Origin: Pseudobutyrivibrio sp. OR37
Lineage (GTDB): Bacteria; Bacillota; Clostridia; Lachnospirales; Lachnospiraceae
DNA length: 64,000 nucleotides
Direction: 5' to 3'
Assembly: GCF_900113655.1 (NCBI RefSeq)
Contig: NZ_FOQF01000005.1
Span: 1-64,000 of the forward strand
Of this stretch, positions 39,972-48,509 are shown in pieces. Under the pieces are notes generated by a model that saw only the letters and a program-made list of their open reading frames with translations, ran no database searches and was not told the origin of the DNA. Position 1 is the first letter of the stretch, and each line of letters starts with the position of its first letter. The position numbers were made by a program, and so were the translations under genes.

Positions 39972-42275
39972 CTATCCTCTAGGTCTTTCAACATCGATGA
40001 TGGATTCAACCTGCTTAATCTTTTCTACCAAAGAACGAAGCTGCTCTCGGCTCTGGGTGCCGAACTTGATTGTGATTGTAGCAACTCCCTGCTTGCTGGT
40101 TTTAGAATGGATTGAATCAATATCGATTTCTCTTTCTGTAAAGATACGAGTGATATCCACAAGAAGTCCCGTACGGTTGTTACCATAGATATTGATTTCT
40201 GTGAGATATACTCCACCCTTCTTGCCATCTTCCTCTGTATCAGCTGCCCATTCAGCTTCGATTAATCTTTCCTTTTCAAAATCTGGAAGATTAATCATAT
40301 TGATGCAATCGGTACGATGGATGGAAACGCCACGGCCTCTGGTTACGAAGCCAACGATTTCATCTCCTGGCACTGGATTACAGCACTTGGAGAAACGAAC
40401 GGAAACATCATATATACCGCTAACGGTAATACCGTTTTTAGACTTAGGCTTGATTTTATCGCCACCACCTGAATGCTCTGCAAGAACCTCCTCATCAGTC
40501 ATCTTGATTGGGTGGTCCTTCTGCCATTCAGAGAACATTCTATTGATGACAGCGCCTTCCTTGATGGCTCCCTGTCCTACAGCTGCAAGACAATCCTCCC
40601 AACTGTGGAAGCCATATTTATTTTTAATTAGATCCTGATATTTAGGCTTGTTTACCTCACCAAGATCTACACCCTTTTGCTTAGCTGAGGCAATGAGTAA
40701 TTCCTTACCCTTTGCAATGTTTTCATCCTTGGACTGGCTTCTAAACCACTGATTGATTTTATTTTTAGCCTGAGAGCTTTTGACAATGTTTAACCAATCA
40801 CGGCTAGGACCATTAGTGTTTTGAGATGTTACGATTTCGATTCTATCACCGTTTTGAATGATGTAATCGATAGGTACAAGCTTACCATTTACCTTGGCAC
40901 CAATCATACGGTTACCTACGGCTGAATGAATAGCATAGGCAAAATCGATAGGTGTTGAACCATTAGGTAAATTTTTAACATCACCAGATGGTGTAAAGCA
41001 AAATACTGTATCTGAGAAAAGGTTCAAGTCCGACTTAAGCAAGCTAGAGAATTCCTTATTATCGGAAATCTCCTGCTGCCACTCAAGGATTTCACGAAGC
41101 CATGAGAGCTTTTCCTCCTCGCCCATAACAGTGGAGCCTTCGCCACTTTCCTTATATTTCCAGTGAGCTGCGATACCGTATTCACTGGTACGATGCATTT
41201 CGTAGGTACGAATCTGAATTTCAAATGGTGAACCGTTAGGACCAATTACAGTGGTATGCAAAGACTGATACATGTTAGGCTTTGGCATAGCAATATAATC
41301 CTTGAAACGGCCTGGGATTGGAGTGTACATCTCGTGGATGACACCAAGCGCAGCATAACAATCCTTGATAGAATCTACAATAATGCGCACTGCAAATAAA
41401 TCATATATCTGATCGATGGTCTTGTGCTGATTAACCATCTTTTTATAAATACTAAAGAAATGCTTTGCTCTTCCGTAAACTTCTGCATCTATATCTGCAT
41501 CCTTGATGTGCTTTGCCACATCATCCACTAGGGAACTGATATATTCGTTACGCTGATTCTTTCGAAGGGCAACCTTTTCTACCAAATCGTAGTAAGCATC
41601 TGGCTCAAGATATTTCAGTGATAAATCATCAAGCTCGATTTTAACCTTGCTGATACCAAGACGCTGTGCCAAAGGAGCATAGATTTCCATGGTCTCTTTA
41701 GCCTTTTCCTTTTGCTTTTCAGGGCGCATGTACTTCAAAGTACGCATGTTGTGAAGTCTATCCGCAAGCTTGATAAGGATGACACGGATATCCTTTGCCA
41801 TAGCAAGGAACATCTTACGAAGATTTTCAGCCTGGATTTCTACCTTATCCGCATCATAATTCAACTGGCCTAATTTGGTAACGCCATCCACCAGCTCTGC
41901 AACTTCTTCAGAGAACTCTGCAGCTATTTCTTCCTTAGTGTATATGGTATCCTCTACCACATCATGAAGAAGACCTGCAACGATAGTCTCTTTATCAAGC
42001 TCCAAATCTGCAAGAATGATGGCTACACAAAGTGGATGTATGATATAAGGCTCTCCCGACTTGCGCACCTGGCCCTCATGAGCCTTGCTGGCAAGCTGAT
42101 AGCCCTTTTCAATCATAGAAATATCAGTGTTTGGGTGATATTTACGAACCCTGTCGATAAGCTCCTTATACAGAACATCTGGGTCCACAAAATCTTCCGT
42201 AGCGATGACACCATGATTATCCATAGCAACCTTGTGCTCTAGCTGCTCAATTTCAGTTTGATTGTACTCTGCCAT
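39972..42275 (-). CDS. relA: (p)ppGpp synthetase/hydrolase, RelA/SpoT family
   Basis: A 767-residue stringent-response enzyme. The HD hydrolase domain has HPLCVA and LLHDVVEDT near residue 80, so hydrolysis is expected; the synthetase domain has DLFAVRIIVDSIKDCYAALG and PKPNMYQSLHTTVIGP; then TGS (VFCFTPSGDVKNLPNGSTPI, near 400) and a C-terminal ACT domain. It is therefore bifunctional (Rel type). Start ATG 42275 has AAAGGTGG upstream. The 260 bp before it hold only AT-rich sequence with the divergent ABC-F promoter region. Confidence 0.96.
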   Translation of the reverse strand: MAEYNQTEIEQLEHKVAMDNHGVIATEDFVDPDVLYKELIDRVRKYHPNTDISMIEKGYQLASKAHEGQVRKSGEPYIIHPLCVAIILADLELDKETIVAGLLHDVVEDTIYTKEEIAAEFSEEVAELVDGVTKLGQLNYDADKVEIQAENLRKMFLAMAKDIRVILIKLADRLHNMRTLKYMRPEKQKEKAKETMEIYAPLAQRLGISKVKIELDDLSLKYLEPDAYYDLVEKVALRKNQRNEYISSLVDDVAKHIKDADIDAEVYGRAKHFFSIYKKMVNQHKTIDQIYDLFAVRIIVDSIKDCYAALGVIHEMYTPIPGRFKDYIAMPKPNMYQSLHTTVIGPNGSPFEIQIRTYEMHRTSEYGIAAHWKYKESGEGSTVMGEEEKLSWLREILEWQQEISDNKEFSSLLKSDLNLFSDTVFCFTPSGDVKNLPNGSTPIDFAYAIHSAVGNRMIGAKVNGKLVPIDYIIQNGDRIEIVTSQNTNGPSRDWLNIVKSSQAKNKINQWFRSQSKDENIAKGKELLIASAKQKGVDLGEVNKPKYQDLIKNKYGFHSWEDCLAAVGQGAIKEGAVINRMFSEWQKDHPIKMTDEEVLAEHSGGGDKIKPKSKNGITVSGIYDVSVRFSKCCNPVPGDEIVGFVTRGRGVSIHRTDCINMINLPDFEKERLIEAEWAADTEEDGKKGGVYLTEINIYGNNRTGLLVDITRIFTEREIDIDSIHSKTSKQGVATITIKFGTQSREQLRSLVEKIKQVESIIDVERPRG

Positions 42276-42535
42276 GGTATCACCACCTTTCAAAAATTTT
42301 TTATTAAATATTATATAATTTAACATTTTAAAAAGCAATAATACTAATAGCGAAATTTCTATGATTCTCTAGGTTTCTTTTGGAAGTTTTTTGGTGGTTT
42401 GGTTTAGTTTTTCTTAGTTCTATCTGTACAAAAACCCTATTTTTTGATATCATTAACCTGTTTTGATTATTAGTTGGACTTCATTGGCTTGCCTTGTTTT
42501 CCAACTTGTTTTTTTGTATAGAGAAAGGAAGTTAA

Positions 42536-44173
42536 ATGATTCAAGCAAATAATGTCACTCTTCGATTCGGCAAAAAGGCCTTATTTGAAGAAGTTAATAT
42601 CAAATTTACAGAAGGTAACTGCTACGGTATTATCGGTGCTAACGGTGCAGGTAAGTCTACTTTCCTTAGAATCTTATCTGGTCAGTTAGAGCCTACTAGC
42701 GGTGAAATCACTATGAGCCCTGGCAACCGTCTTTCATTCTTAGAGCAGGACCACTTCAAGTATGACGAGTTCACAGCTCTTGATACAGTTATCATGGGTA
42801 ACCAGCGTCTTTACGATATCATGAAGGAAAAGGACGCTATATATATGAAGGAAGATTTCTCTGACGAGGATGGAATCCGTGCTGCAGAGCTTGAAACAGA
42901 GTTCGCAGAAATGGATGGATGGAATGCAGAGTCAGATGCCGCTCAGCTCCTTAACGGACTTGGTGTTGATACTGAATTCCACTACACTCAGATGTCTGAG
43001 CTTCCAGGTGCATTAAAGGTCAAAATTCTTCTTGCTCGTGCACTTTTTGGTTCACCAGATGTACTTCTTCTCGATGAGCCTACTAACCACTTGGATTTAG
43101 ATGCTATTGCTTGGCTTGAAGAATTCCTTATTAACTTTGAAAATACAGTTATCGTTGTATCTCATGATAGATACTTCCTTAACAAGGTATGTACACATAC
43201 AGCAGATATTGATTACGGTAAGATTCAGCTCTACGCTGGTAACTATGATTTCTGGTATCAGTCTTCACAGCTTATTATTCAGCAGCGTAAGGAAGCTAAT
43301 AAGAAAAAGGAAGAGCAGATTAAGGAATTACAGGAATTCATCCAGCGATTCTCTGCTAACGCTTCTAAGTCTAAGCAGGCTACATCTCGTAAGCGTGCAT
43401 TAGAGAAGATTCAGCTTGATGACATCCGTCCATCTAGCCGTAAGTACCCTTACATCGATTTCCGCCCAGCTCGTGAAATTGGTAATGAGGTTCTTTCAGT
43501 TGAGAATCTTACAAAGACTATTGATGGTGAGCTTATCCTTGATCACCTTACATTCAATGTTGGTCGTGAGGACAAGATTGCATTAGTTGGTTCAAACGAA
43601 AAGGCCAAGACAGTTCTCTTCCAGATTCTTGCTGGTGAGATGGAGCCTGATGAGGGTAGCTACAAGTGGGGTGTTACTACTTCACAGTCATACTTCCCTA
43701 AGGACAACACTGAAATATTCAGCACAGACCTTCTTATCGTAGACTGGCTTACACAGTTCTCTGAAATTAAGGATGCTACTTATGTACGTGGATTCCTTGG
43801 ACGTATGCTCTTCGCTGGTGATGACGGCGCTAAGAAAATGAAGGTATTATCTGGTGGTGAAAAGGTACGTGTTCTTCTTTCACGTATGATGATTGAAAAC
43901 TCTAACGTACTTATGCTTGATGAGCCTACTGACCACTTAGATATGGAATCAATCACAGCACTTAATACTGGTTTACAGAAGTTCTCAGGTGTTATCCTCT
44001 TCTCTTCTCGTGACCACGAAATTGTACAGACTACAGCAAACCGTATCATCGAAATTCTTCCAAACGGACAGATGATCGATAAGATGACAACCTACGATGA
44101 GTATCTTGAGTCTGATGAGATGGCACGTAAGCGTACCGTACTTGAAATGGCTTCAAGCGATTTAGATGACTAA
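42536..44173 (+). CDS. ABC-F family ATPase (YbiT-like)
   Basis: A 545-residue soluble protein with two ABC domains and no membrane segments, as in ribosome-acting ABC-F factors. Domain one has GANGAGKST and LLLDEPTNHLDLD; the linker (about 235-300) is rich in Lys and Gln; domain two has signature VLSGGEKVRVLLSR and LMLDEPTDHLDM, but its P-loop reads GSNEKAKTV, departing from the usual GxNGxGKS/T. The departure may be a subfamily trait. AGAAAGGAAG precedes the start. It probably influences translation; resistance is not implied. Confidence 0.9.
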   Translation: MIQANNVTLRFGKKALFEEVNIKFTEGNCYGIIGANGAGKSTFLRILSGQLEPTSGEITMSPGNRLSFLEQDHFKYDEFTALDTVIMGNQRLYDIMKEKDAIYMKEDFSDEDGIRAAELETEFAEMDGWNAESDAAQLLNGLGVDTEFHYTQMSELPGALKVKILLARALFGSPDVLLLDEPTNHLDLDAIAWLEEFLINFENTVIVVSHDRYFLNKVCTHTADIDYGKIQLYAGNYDFWYQSSQLIIQQRKEANKKKEEQIKELQEFIQRFSANASKSKQATSRKRALEKIQLDDIRPSSRKYPYIDFRPAREIGNEVLSVENLTKTIDGELILDHLTFNVGREDKIALVGSNEKAKTVLFQILAGEMEPDEGSYKWGVTTSQSYFPKDNTEIFSTDLLIVDWLTQFSEIKDATYVRGFLGRMLFAGDDGAKKMKVLSGGEKVRVLLSRMMIENSNVLMLDEPTDHLDMESITALNTGLQKFSGVILFSSRDHEIVQTTANRIIEILPNGQMIDKMTTYDEYLESDEMARKRTVLEMASSDLDD

Positions 44174-44187
44174 TACATTTAAATAAT

Positions 44188-44287
44188 AAAAAAGCTCCTG
44201 TAGGTAACAAGCTATTATATTTCTTAAGCGAAGCATTCTAAGCTGAGCGTAGAAATATAATGCTTGTTGCCGTAACAGGAGCTTTTT
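44188..44287 (-). repeat. Dispersed hairpin element, copy C (inverted)
   Basis: Outer stem AAAAAGCTCCTGT/ACAGGAGCTTTTT, conserved junctions GTAACAAGC and GCTTGTTGCCGTAA, inner stem ATTATATTTCT/AGAAATATAAT, and a loop with the family's CGCTCAGC and GCTTCGCTTAAG when read on the minus strand. It follows the ABC-F gene and can terminate transcription in both directions. Confidence 0.88.
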
Positions 44288-44299
44288 AATACTTTAAAA

Positions 44300-44431
44300 C
44301 TACGCTACGGATACGACACGCAACGAATTGTTTGCTACGAATTCAGTAACTATCCCCTGGTTTTTAAGCTCGAAAGCCTTTCTAATAACCTCGTCTACTG
44401 TACAGCAATAAATAATTTGTCCTACTACCAT
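44300..44431 (-). CDS. 43-residue microprotein, copy 1
   Basis: MVVGQIIYCCTVDEVIRKAF is the N-terminus; the rest reads ELKNQGIVTEFVANNSLRVV plus SVA. A strand-helix-strand pattern is likely. It is ~70% identical (30 of 43) and equal in length to the product of 46080-46211, and substitutions are conservative, which argues that it is a real gene. Start is the ATG at 44431, ten bases from AGGAGG and aligned with copy 2; an ATG at 44440 is too close to the ribosome site. Not recognised as a known family. It lies opposite and upstream of the CBM-only gene. Confidence 0.75.
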   Translation of the reverse strand: MVVGQIIYCCTVDEVIRKAFELKNQGIVTEFVANNSLRVVSVA

Positions 44432-44493
44432 TTTCTTCATACCTCCTAAAATTACTTTAATCTCTTCTACGAAAAAGAGTTTATCATGGTATT

Positions 44494-44511
44494 TGTCACA
44501 TAAATGTCACA
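44494..44511 (-). promoter_or_regulatory. TGTGACA direct repeat upstream of microprotein 1
   Basis: TGTGACATTTATGTGACA on the minus strand, 63 bp before the start codon. The same element, with one base changed, stands 59 bp before microprotein 2. It may combine a -35-like box (GTGACA) with an activator site. Confidence 0.55.
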
Positions 44512-44683
44512 CGAAAAACCCCATTTCAGTCTTAAGTAATATTATATATCTATTATCATACTATTTTGTTAATTATTACTCAATAGTCTTTTTGTGTATA
44601 TTTAAGGCAATTTTTCGAAATTAAATGGCAACAAATGCAAAGCCAAGATATTACAAAATTGTTACGATATTCTTGCTCGAGCA

Positions 44684-44697
44684 CGAAAACGTTTACG
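44684..44697 (+). promoter_or_regulatory. Catabolite-responsive (cre)-like site
   Basis: CGAAAACGTTTACG matches the CcpA cre consensus TGWNANCGNTNWCA at all but the two outer positions. It lies 26 bp before the CBM-only gene, where binding would block transcription or initiation. Confidence 0.55.
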
Positions 44698-44722
44698 AAA
44701 AATGAATGGAGGAAATGCCCTT

Positions 44723-46045
44723 ATGAGAAGAATACATAAAAGCCTTCTAAGTGCTTCCTTAGCACTTGGACTCATGGCGTCTTCTGTAACAAGCCTTACA
44801 GCTTTCGCCGTACCAAAAATTAGTCCTTATTCTACACTTGAGGCTGAAATGACAGCTACTAAAAACGGTGTAGATGTTACTACTGAGGGAGATTTAAAAT
44901 ATGTTTCAGGTTTAGAGAGCGGAGATACATTCTCTACTGTACCACTTGAATTTACTTCAGGCGTTGTTTCACTTACAGCAAATGTTCGTACTAACGCACC
45001 TTCATTATTTGAGGTTCGCCTCGACAAGGCAGATGGTGATTTAATCAGTACATTTAGAGTTGGAAACACACATGGTGCCTTCAAGCAGGTTTCTGCTTCT
45101 GCAAAGCAGGTAGAAGGTCATCATACTTTATATTTCGTAGGTAAGGTAGGCGCAACAGATATTGATAATTGGAAAGCACTACTTCCACCTGGTCAGCAGC
45201 CAGTTACTCCAGAGCCTACACCAACAGAGCCTACAGATCCAAGCAACCCAACACCTGCAGATCCTTCTATCCTTACAGGAACAGTTAATCCTTATGAAAC
45301 TGTAGAGGGTGAGAACTCACAGGAAATGAAGGCAGCAGTTGCAATCACAGTTGATAACACAAGATGCGCTATGATTCGTTCTAATGGCTATGCTGCTGTT
45401 AAGAATGTAGATTTTACAGATGGCCTCGCTGTTTTTATCGTTACAGCTAAGGCTTCAAAGCTTGGCGTTCTTGAAATTCGTTTGGACAGCCCAGAGGGCC
45501 AGTTGATTTCAAATGTTAAATTAAACGCTGGCGATTTCTCTACAAAGACTGTAAAGGTTGCTTCTGGTATTGAAGGAAAGCATGACCTTTATTTCGTTGC
45601 AACATTTAAGGGCGCAACTGTTTACTTAGATTCATGGAAGGTTATGGCTCCTCCAACAAAACCAGAGCCAACACCTGTAGATCCTACACCTGTAGACCCT
45701 ACTCCTGTAGATCCTACTCCTGTTGACCCTACTCCTGTTGACCCTACTCCTGCACAGTCAGACTTAAGTCTTCAGTATGAAATCAATAGCTGGGGTGCTG
45801 GTTACACTGTAAACTTCAAGGTTGTAAATAACTCTACAACACAGGTAAATGGCTGGACTTTAAAGATTAAGAAATCAGATATCACAGTTGACAATTGCTG
45901 GTGTGCAAAAGTCGCTGAAGAAGGTGAATACTACGTATTCACTCCTGAGACATGGAATAGCATGATTAATGCTAACGGTAACGCAACCTTCGGACTTAAC
46001 GGTTCAGGTTCAATTGGTAACACCTTAAACTTCATCCTTCTATAA
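44723..46045 (+). CDS. Secreted CBM-only protein: two CBM6-like modules plus CBM2
   Basis: About 440 residues from ATG 44723 (GGAGG ten bases upstream): signal peptide ending LTAFA; two CBM6-like beta-sandwich modules (roughly 40-155 and 185-310; LEAEMTATKNGVDV and FEVRLDKADGDLISTF; VEGENSQEMKAAVAI and LEIRLDSPEGQLISNV), joined by a Pro/Thr linker; a DPTPV repeat linker; and a C-terminal CBM2 module (SLQYEINSWGAGYTVNFKVV, ending NTLNFILL). No catalytic module is present. It likely coats plant fiber or tethers other proteins. The linker and CBM2 resemble those of the GH9 enzyme at 54669. Confidence 0.8.
   Translation: MRRIHKSLLSASLALGLMASSVTSLTAFAVPKISPYSTLEAEMTATKNGVDVTTEGDLKYVSGLESGDTFSTVPLEFTSGVVSLTANVRTNAPSLFEVRLDKADGDLISTFRVGNTHGAFKQVSASAKQVEGHHTLYFVGKVGATDIDNWKALLPPGQQPVTPEPTPTEPTDPSNPTPADPSILTGTVNPYETVEGENSQEMKAAVAITVDNTRCAMIRSNGYAAVKNVDFTDGLAVFIVTAKASKLGVLEIRLDSPEGQLISNVKLNAGDFSTKTVKVASGIEGKHDLYFVATFKGATVYLDSWKVMAPPTKPEPTPVDPTPVDPTPVDPTPVDPTPVDPTPAQSDLSLQYEINSWGAGYTVNFKVVNNSTTQVNGWTLKIKKSDITVDNCWCAKVAEEGEYYVFTPETWNSMINANGNATFGLNGSGSIGNTLNFILL
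45671..45752 (+). repeat. 15-bp tandem repeat coding the DPTPV linker
   Basis: Five near-identical copies of a 15-bp unit (GATCCTACTCCTGTA-like) encode DPTPV. The same peptide repeat is coded in the GH9 gene near 54970-55040. Confidence 0.8.
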
Positions 46046-46053
46046 AAATAAAT

Positions 46054-46075
46054 GGGGCTGTTTACGAACAGCCCC
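46054..46075. terminator. Terminator between the CBM-only gene and microprotein 2
   Basis: GGGGCTGTT/AACAGCCCC with a TACG loop, followed by AAATTT; it lies between convergent genes and may serve both, although the T-runs are short. Confidence 0.7.
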
Positions 46076-46079
46076 AAAT

Positions 46080-46211
46080 TTATCCGATGCACACAACTCT
46101 TAGTGCACAGCTAGAAATAAATTCTGTCATTATTCCCTTATCTTTTAACTCAAAAGCTTTTCTAATAACCTCATCTACTGTACTGCAATTAATGATCTGT
46201 CCTACAACCAT
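46080..46211 (-). CDS. 43-residue microprotein, copy 2
   Basis: MVVGQIINCSTVDEVIRKAF then ELKDKGIMTEFISSCALRVV and CIG. Start ATG has GGAGGG eight bases upstream. It is the paralog of the microprotein at 44300. Identical stretches MVVGQII, TVDEVIRKAFELK, TEF and LRVV mark the conserved surface; the C-terminal strand varies and gains cysteines. Both copies are on the minus strand, flank the CBM-only gene and share upstream control elements, so an entire cassette was duplicated. Function unknown; a small regulator or a metal- or protein-binding peptide are possibilities. Confidence 0.78.
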   Translation of the reverse strand: MVVGQIINCSTVDEVIRKAFELKDKGIMTEFISSCALRVVCIG

Positions 46212-46269
46212 TTTTATACCCTCCAAAATTCTTAATTTGTTGTTTCTGAAAGAATAATATCATCACTTT

Positions 46270-46287
46270 TGTCACATTAATGTCACA
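46270..46287 (-). promoter_or_regulatory. TGTGACA direct repeat upstream of microprotein 2
   Basis: TGTGACATTAATGTGACA on the minus strand, including the palindrome ACATTAATGT. It corresponds to the element at 44494; a GATATTAT box follows about 12 bp downstream. Confidence 0.55.
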
Positions 46288-46372
46288 CTGAAAATATTAT
46301 TCTTTAATGGTACCGATTTAGTTATCGGCAGAATCATCAATTTGCTTAGATGTGAGGGCAAATATTTTTTAA

Positions 46373-48106
46373 TTAAGCCATTGAGCCTTCAATATTGAAG
46401 TAATTCATCTTTTCGTTAAGGTTTACAGCTAAATCTCTGAGCTCATCAGCAGCCTCTGTAATAACTGCAAATGTTGCATTCAACTCTTCCATTGATGCTG
46501 TTGTTTCCTCTGATGATGCTGCGTTCTGCTGAGAAATAGCAGAAAGCTCAGAAATAATATCATTGAAGCTTACCTTTAATCCGTTTAATAAATCAACCTT
46601 ATCAGCGATTGTCTTTGTGCTGTTATCTACGCTATTAACATTCTTTACTACATAATCCATATCAGCCTTTGTGTTGTTAAGCTGGCTATTCTGCTGATTA
46701 AATGCAGCATTAAGCTTTTCAATAGTATCAACACTCTTCTGAGATTCCTCAACAAGCTTAGCAACAATATCGTTGATTGAAACAGATGCATCCTTTGACT
46801 GAACGGCAAGTGAGCCGATTTCAGATGCAACTACAGCAAAGCCTCTACCTGCATCACCTGCACGTGCAGCTTCAATAGAAGCATTAAGTGATAGAAGGTT
46901 TGTCTGGTCTGAAATAGATGTAATTGAGTTTGACGCATCAGCGATATTCTTTACAGCCTCGTTTGTAGCCTGAATCTGAGCATGGATTTCTGACATAGCT
47001 GACATAACTCGCTGGTTCTGAAGCATAAGCTCGTTAATTGAATCAACTGTCTTGCTAGCATCCTGAAGCATCTCTGTAGCTGCTTTTGAAAGCTCTTTTA
47101 CGCTATCAGAAATATCATCAATGCTCTCGCCCATCTCTAATGTATTATTAAGTGAATTTTCAACGCTCTCTGCCTGCGATACAGCACCCTTGCTGATATC
47201 CTCTACGGCATTTGAAACCTGATCAGCTACATGTAAAGCAGTATCAGCACTGGTTGCAAGGTTTTCACCTGCGTTTGTAACCTGGTCAGAAAGATCAAGT
47301 GATGTCTTAATAACATCCTGAAGCTTATCTCGAAGTTCAGCAGATGTTTCAGCAATAACACCAATTTCATCTTTTCTATCAAATGCATGGTCTTCAATAT
47401 AGAAGGATAATTCACCATCCTCGAGCTTCTTAAGGCCTGAAACAATTTCTTCTATAGCTTTTGTAGATTTGATAATCATCATGTGGCCAAGCACAAGTAC
47501 TAAAATAACGAAGAATGCATAAACTCCCATCATAATGAGTCTTGCATGTAATAATGCTGCCTGTACAGTATCTGTCTCACGGCCAGCAAAAATCATACCA
47601 ACAACTGTGCCATCTGCATTTTTAAGTGGAATATAATATGCATACCACTTGCTATCGCTACCACCAATCTTGATATTAGTAGCTAAATAATCTTCTCCAT
47701 TCTCAACGACCTTGGCCACAACTTCTTCTGAAGCCTGTGTGCCTTCCATACGCTCACCTTTCTCATCTGTAAGAGATGTAATATATCTTGTATCTCCATA
47801 GAAAATAGTGAAGTTAACTCCTGTCTGCTCATGTAATGCATCTAACTGAGCTTGGAAATCATCATGTACTGCATAATTTCCCTTGAGAATCTTTCCTGTA
47901 GATGTAACTTCCCAGTCACCCTTCCACTGAGTATCAAGTGCATTCTGTAAAAACATTGCAGAAGTATGTAATTCCTCTGAAAAGGAATCAAAATATGCCT
48001 TCTTAACATAAGACATACCGATAACTGCAATTGAAGTAGACATCATTAACGCTAAAACAGCAGCAAACCATAATATTTGACGAACTAGTTTTTTATTCTT
48101 TTTCAT
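46373..48106 (-). CDS. Methyl-accepting chemotaxis protein with Cache sensor
   Basis: A 577-residue chemoreceptor: membrane segment near 10-33, extracellular single-Cache-type domain (35-185; [18 protein letters not shown] and [20 protein letters not shown]), second membrane segment (190-212), HAMP (215-268) and a cytoplasmic signalling coiled coil with the CheA/CheW tip [19 protein letters not shown]. It implies a motile cell. Its place among polysaccharidase genes suggests attraction to a sugar or breakdown product, but the ligand is not readable. Confidence 0.93.
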   Translation of the reverse strand: MKKNKKLVRQILWFAAVLALMMSTSIAVIGMSYVKKAYFDSFSEELHTSAMFLQNALDTQWKGDWEVTSTGKILKGNYAVHDDFQAQLDALHEQTGVNFTIFYGDTRYITSLTDEKGERMEGTQASEEVVAKVVENGEDYLATNIKIGGSDSKWYAYYIPLKNADGTVVGMIFAGRETDTVQAALLHARLIMMGVYAFFVILVLVLGHMMIIKSTKAIEEIVSGLKKLEDGELSFYIEDHAFDRKDEIGVIAETSAELRDKLQDVIKTSLDLSDQVTNAGENLATSADTALHVADQVSNAVEDISKGAVSQAESVENSLNNTLEMGESIDDISDSVKELSKAATEMLQDASKTVDSINELMLQNQRVMSAMSEIHAQIQATNEAVKNIADASNSITSISDQTNLLSLNASIEAARAGDAGRGFAVVASEIGSLAVQSKDASVSINDIVAKLVEESQKSVDTIEKLNAAFNQQNSQLNNTKADMDYVVKNVNSVDNSTKTIADKVDLLNGLKVSFNDIISELSAISQQNAASSEETTASMEELNATFAVITEAADELRDLAVNLNEKMNYFNIEGSMA

Positions 48107-48156
48107 AATCTTGCCTTTCTAAAAAACGTTCACATTTATTTCACAAAACAATGAGA

Positions 48157-48185
48157 ATTATAATGGGCATTTGAGTGGTTTTCAA
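48157..48185 (-). promoter_or_regulatory. Sigma-A-type promoter of the chemoreceptor gene
   Basis: TTGAAA, 17-bp spacer, TATAAT on the minus strand, about 50 bp before the start codon. No sigma-28 (flagellar) promoter pattern was found here. Confidence 0.8.
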
Positions 48186-48469
48186 GTATATTGTTATAGT
48201 TTAATAATATTTATCTGTTTAGCACATATCTATAACGTTTGATAATCATTTATATAGTCATATTGCACTTGAAAATATAACTTAGGAAACTGAATCGCAA
48301 GTTTTGAGTTTCTAAAATAATAAAAATCTTGAAAATACCCACAAATTTCAAGTGTAATTTTTTGTGCACTTCGTGGATATTGTTGCAAAATACACAGTTT
48401 AATCTTTCACTCCTGCTACCATTTGATACAATTACGGTGTTGCTTAACTGAGGGATTGGGGGGAGTAAA
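48186..48469. other. AT-rich divergent intergenic region
   Basis: About 280 bp between the divergent chemoreceptor and pectate lyase genes. It contains AT-rich inverted segments around ACAAATTTCAAGTGTAATTT and an AACGTTTGATAA stretch, but no convincing gene. Confidence 0.5.
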
Positions 48470-48508
48470 ATGAGTTTTGAAGAAAATTCAAAACAAGGAG
48501 AACAATGA
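48470..48508 (+). CDS. Possible 12-residue leader peptide before the pectate lyase
   Basis: ATG at 48470 has a strong GGGGGGAG site five bases upstream and encodes MSFEENSKQGEQ before TGA at 48506. The lyase GTG start begins two bases later, and its own ribosome site lies inside this leader, an arrangement that suggests translational coupling. No regulatory codon run is evident. Confidence 0.45.
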   Translation: MSFEENSKQGEQ

Positions 48509-48509
48509 A

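Noticed and set aside
42981-44173. ABC-F gene considered as an antibiotic-resistance determinant
   Set aside because: Features match YbiT-like housekeeping ABC-F factors; nothing specific for resistance subfamilies was seen.
45671-45752. Regular direct repeats considered as a CRISPR array
   Set aside because: Units are contiguous 15-mers in frame with no spacers; they code a DPTPV linker.
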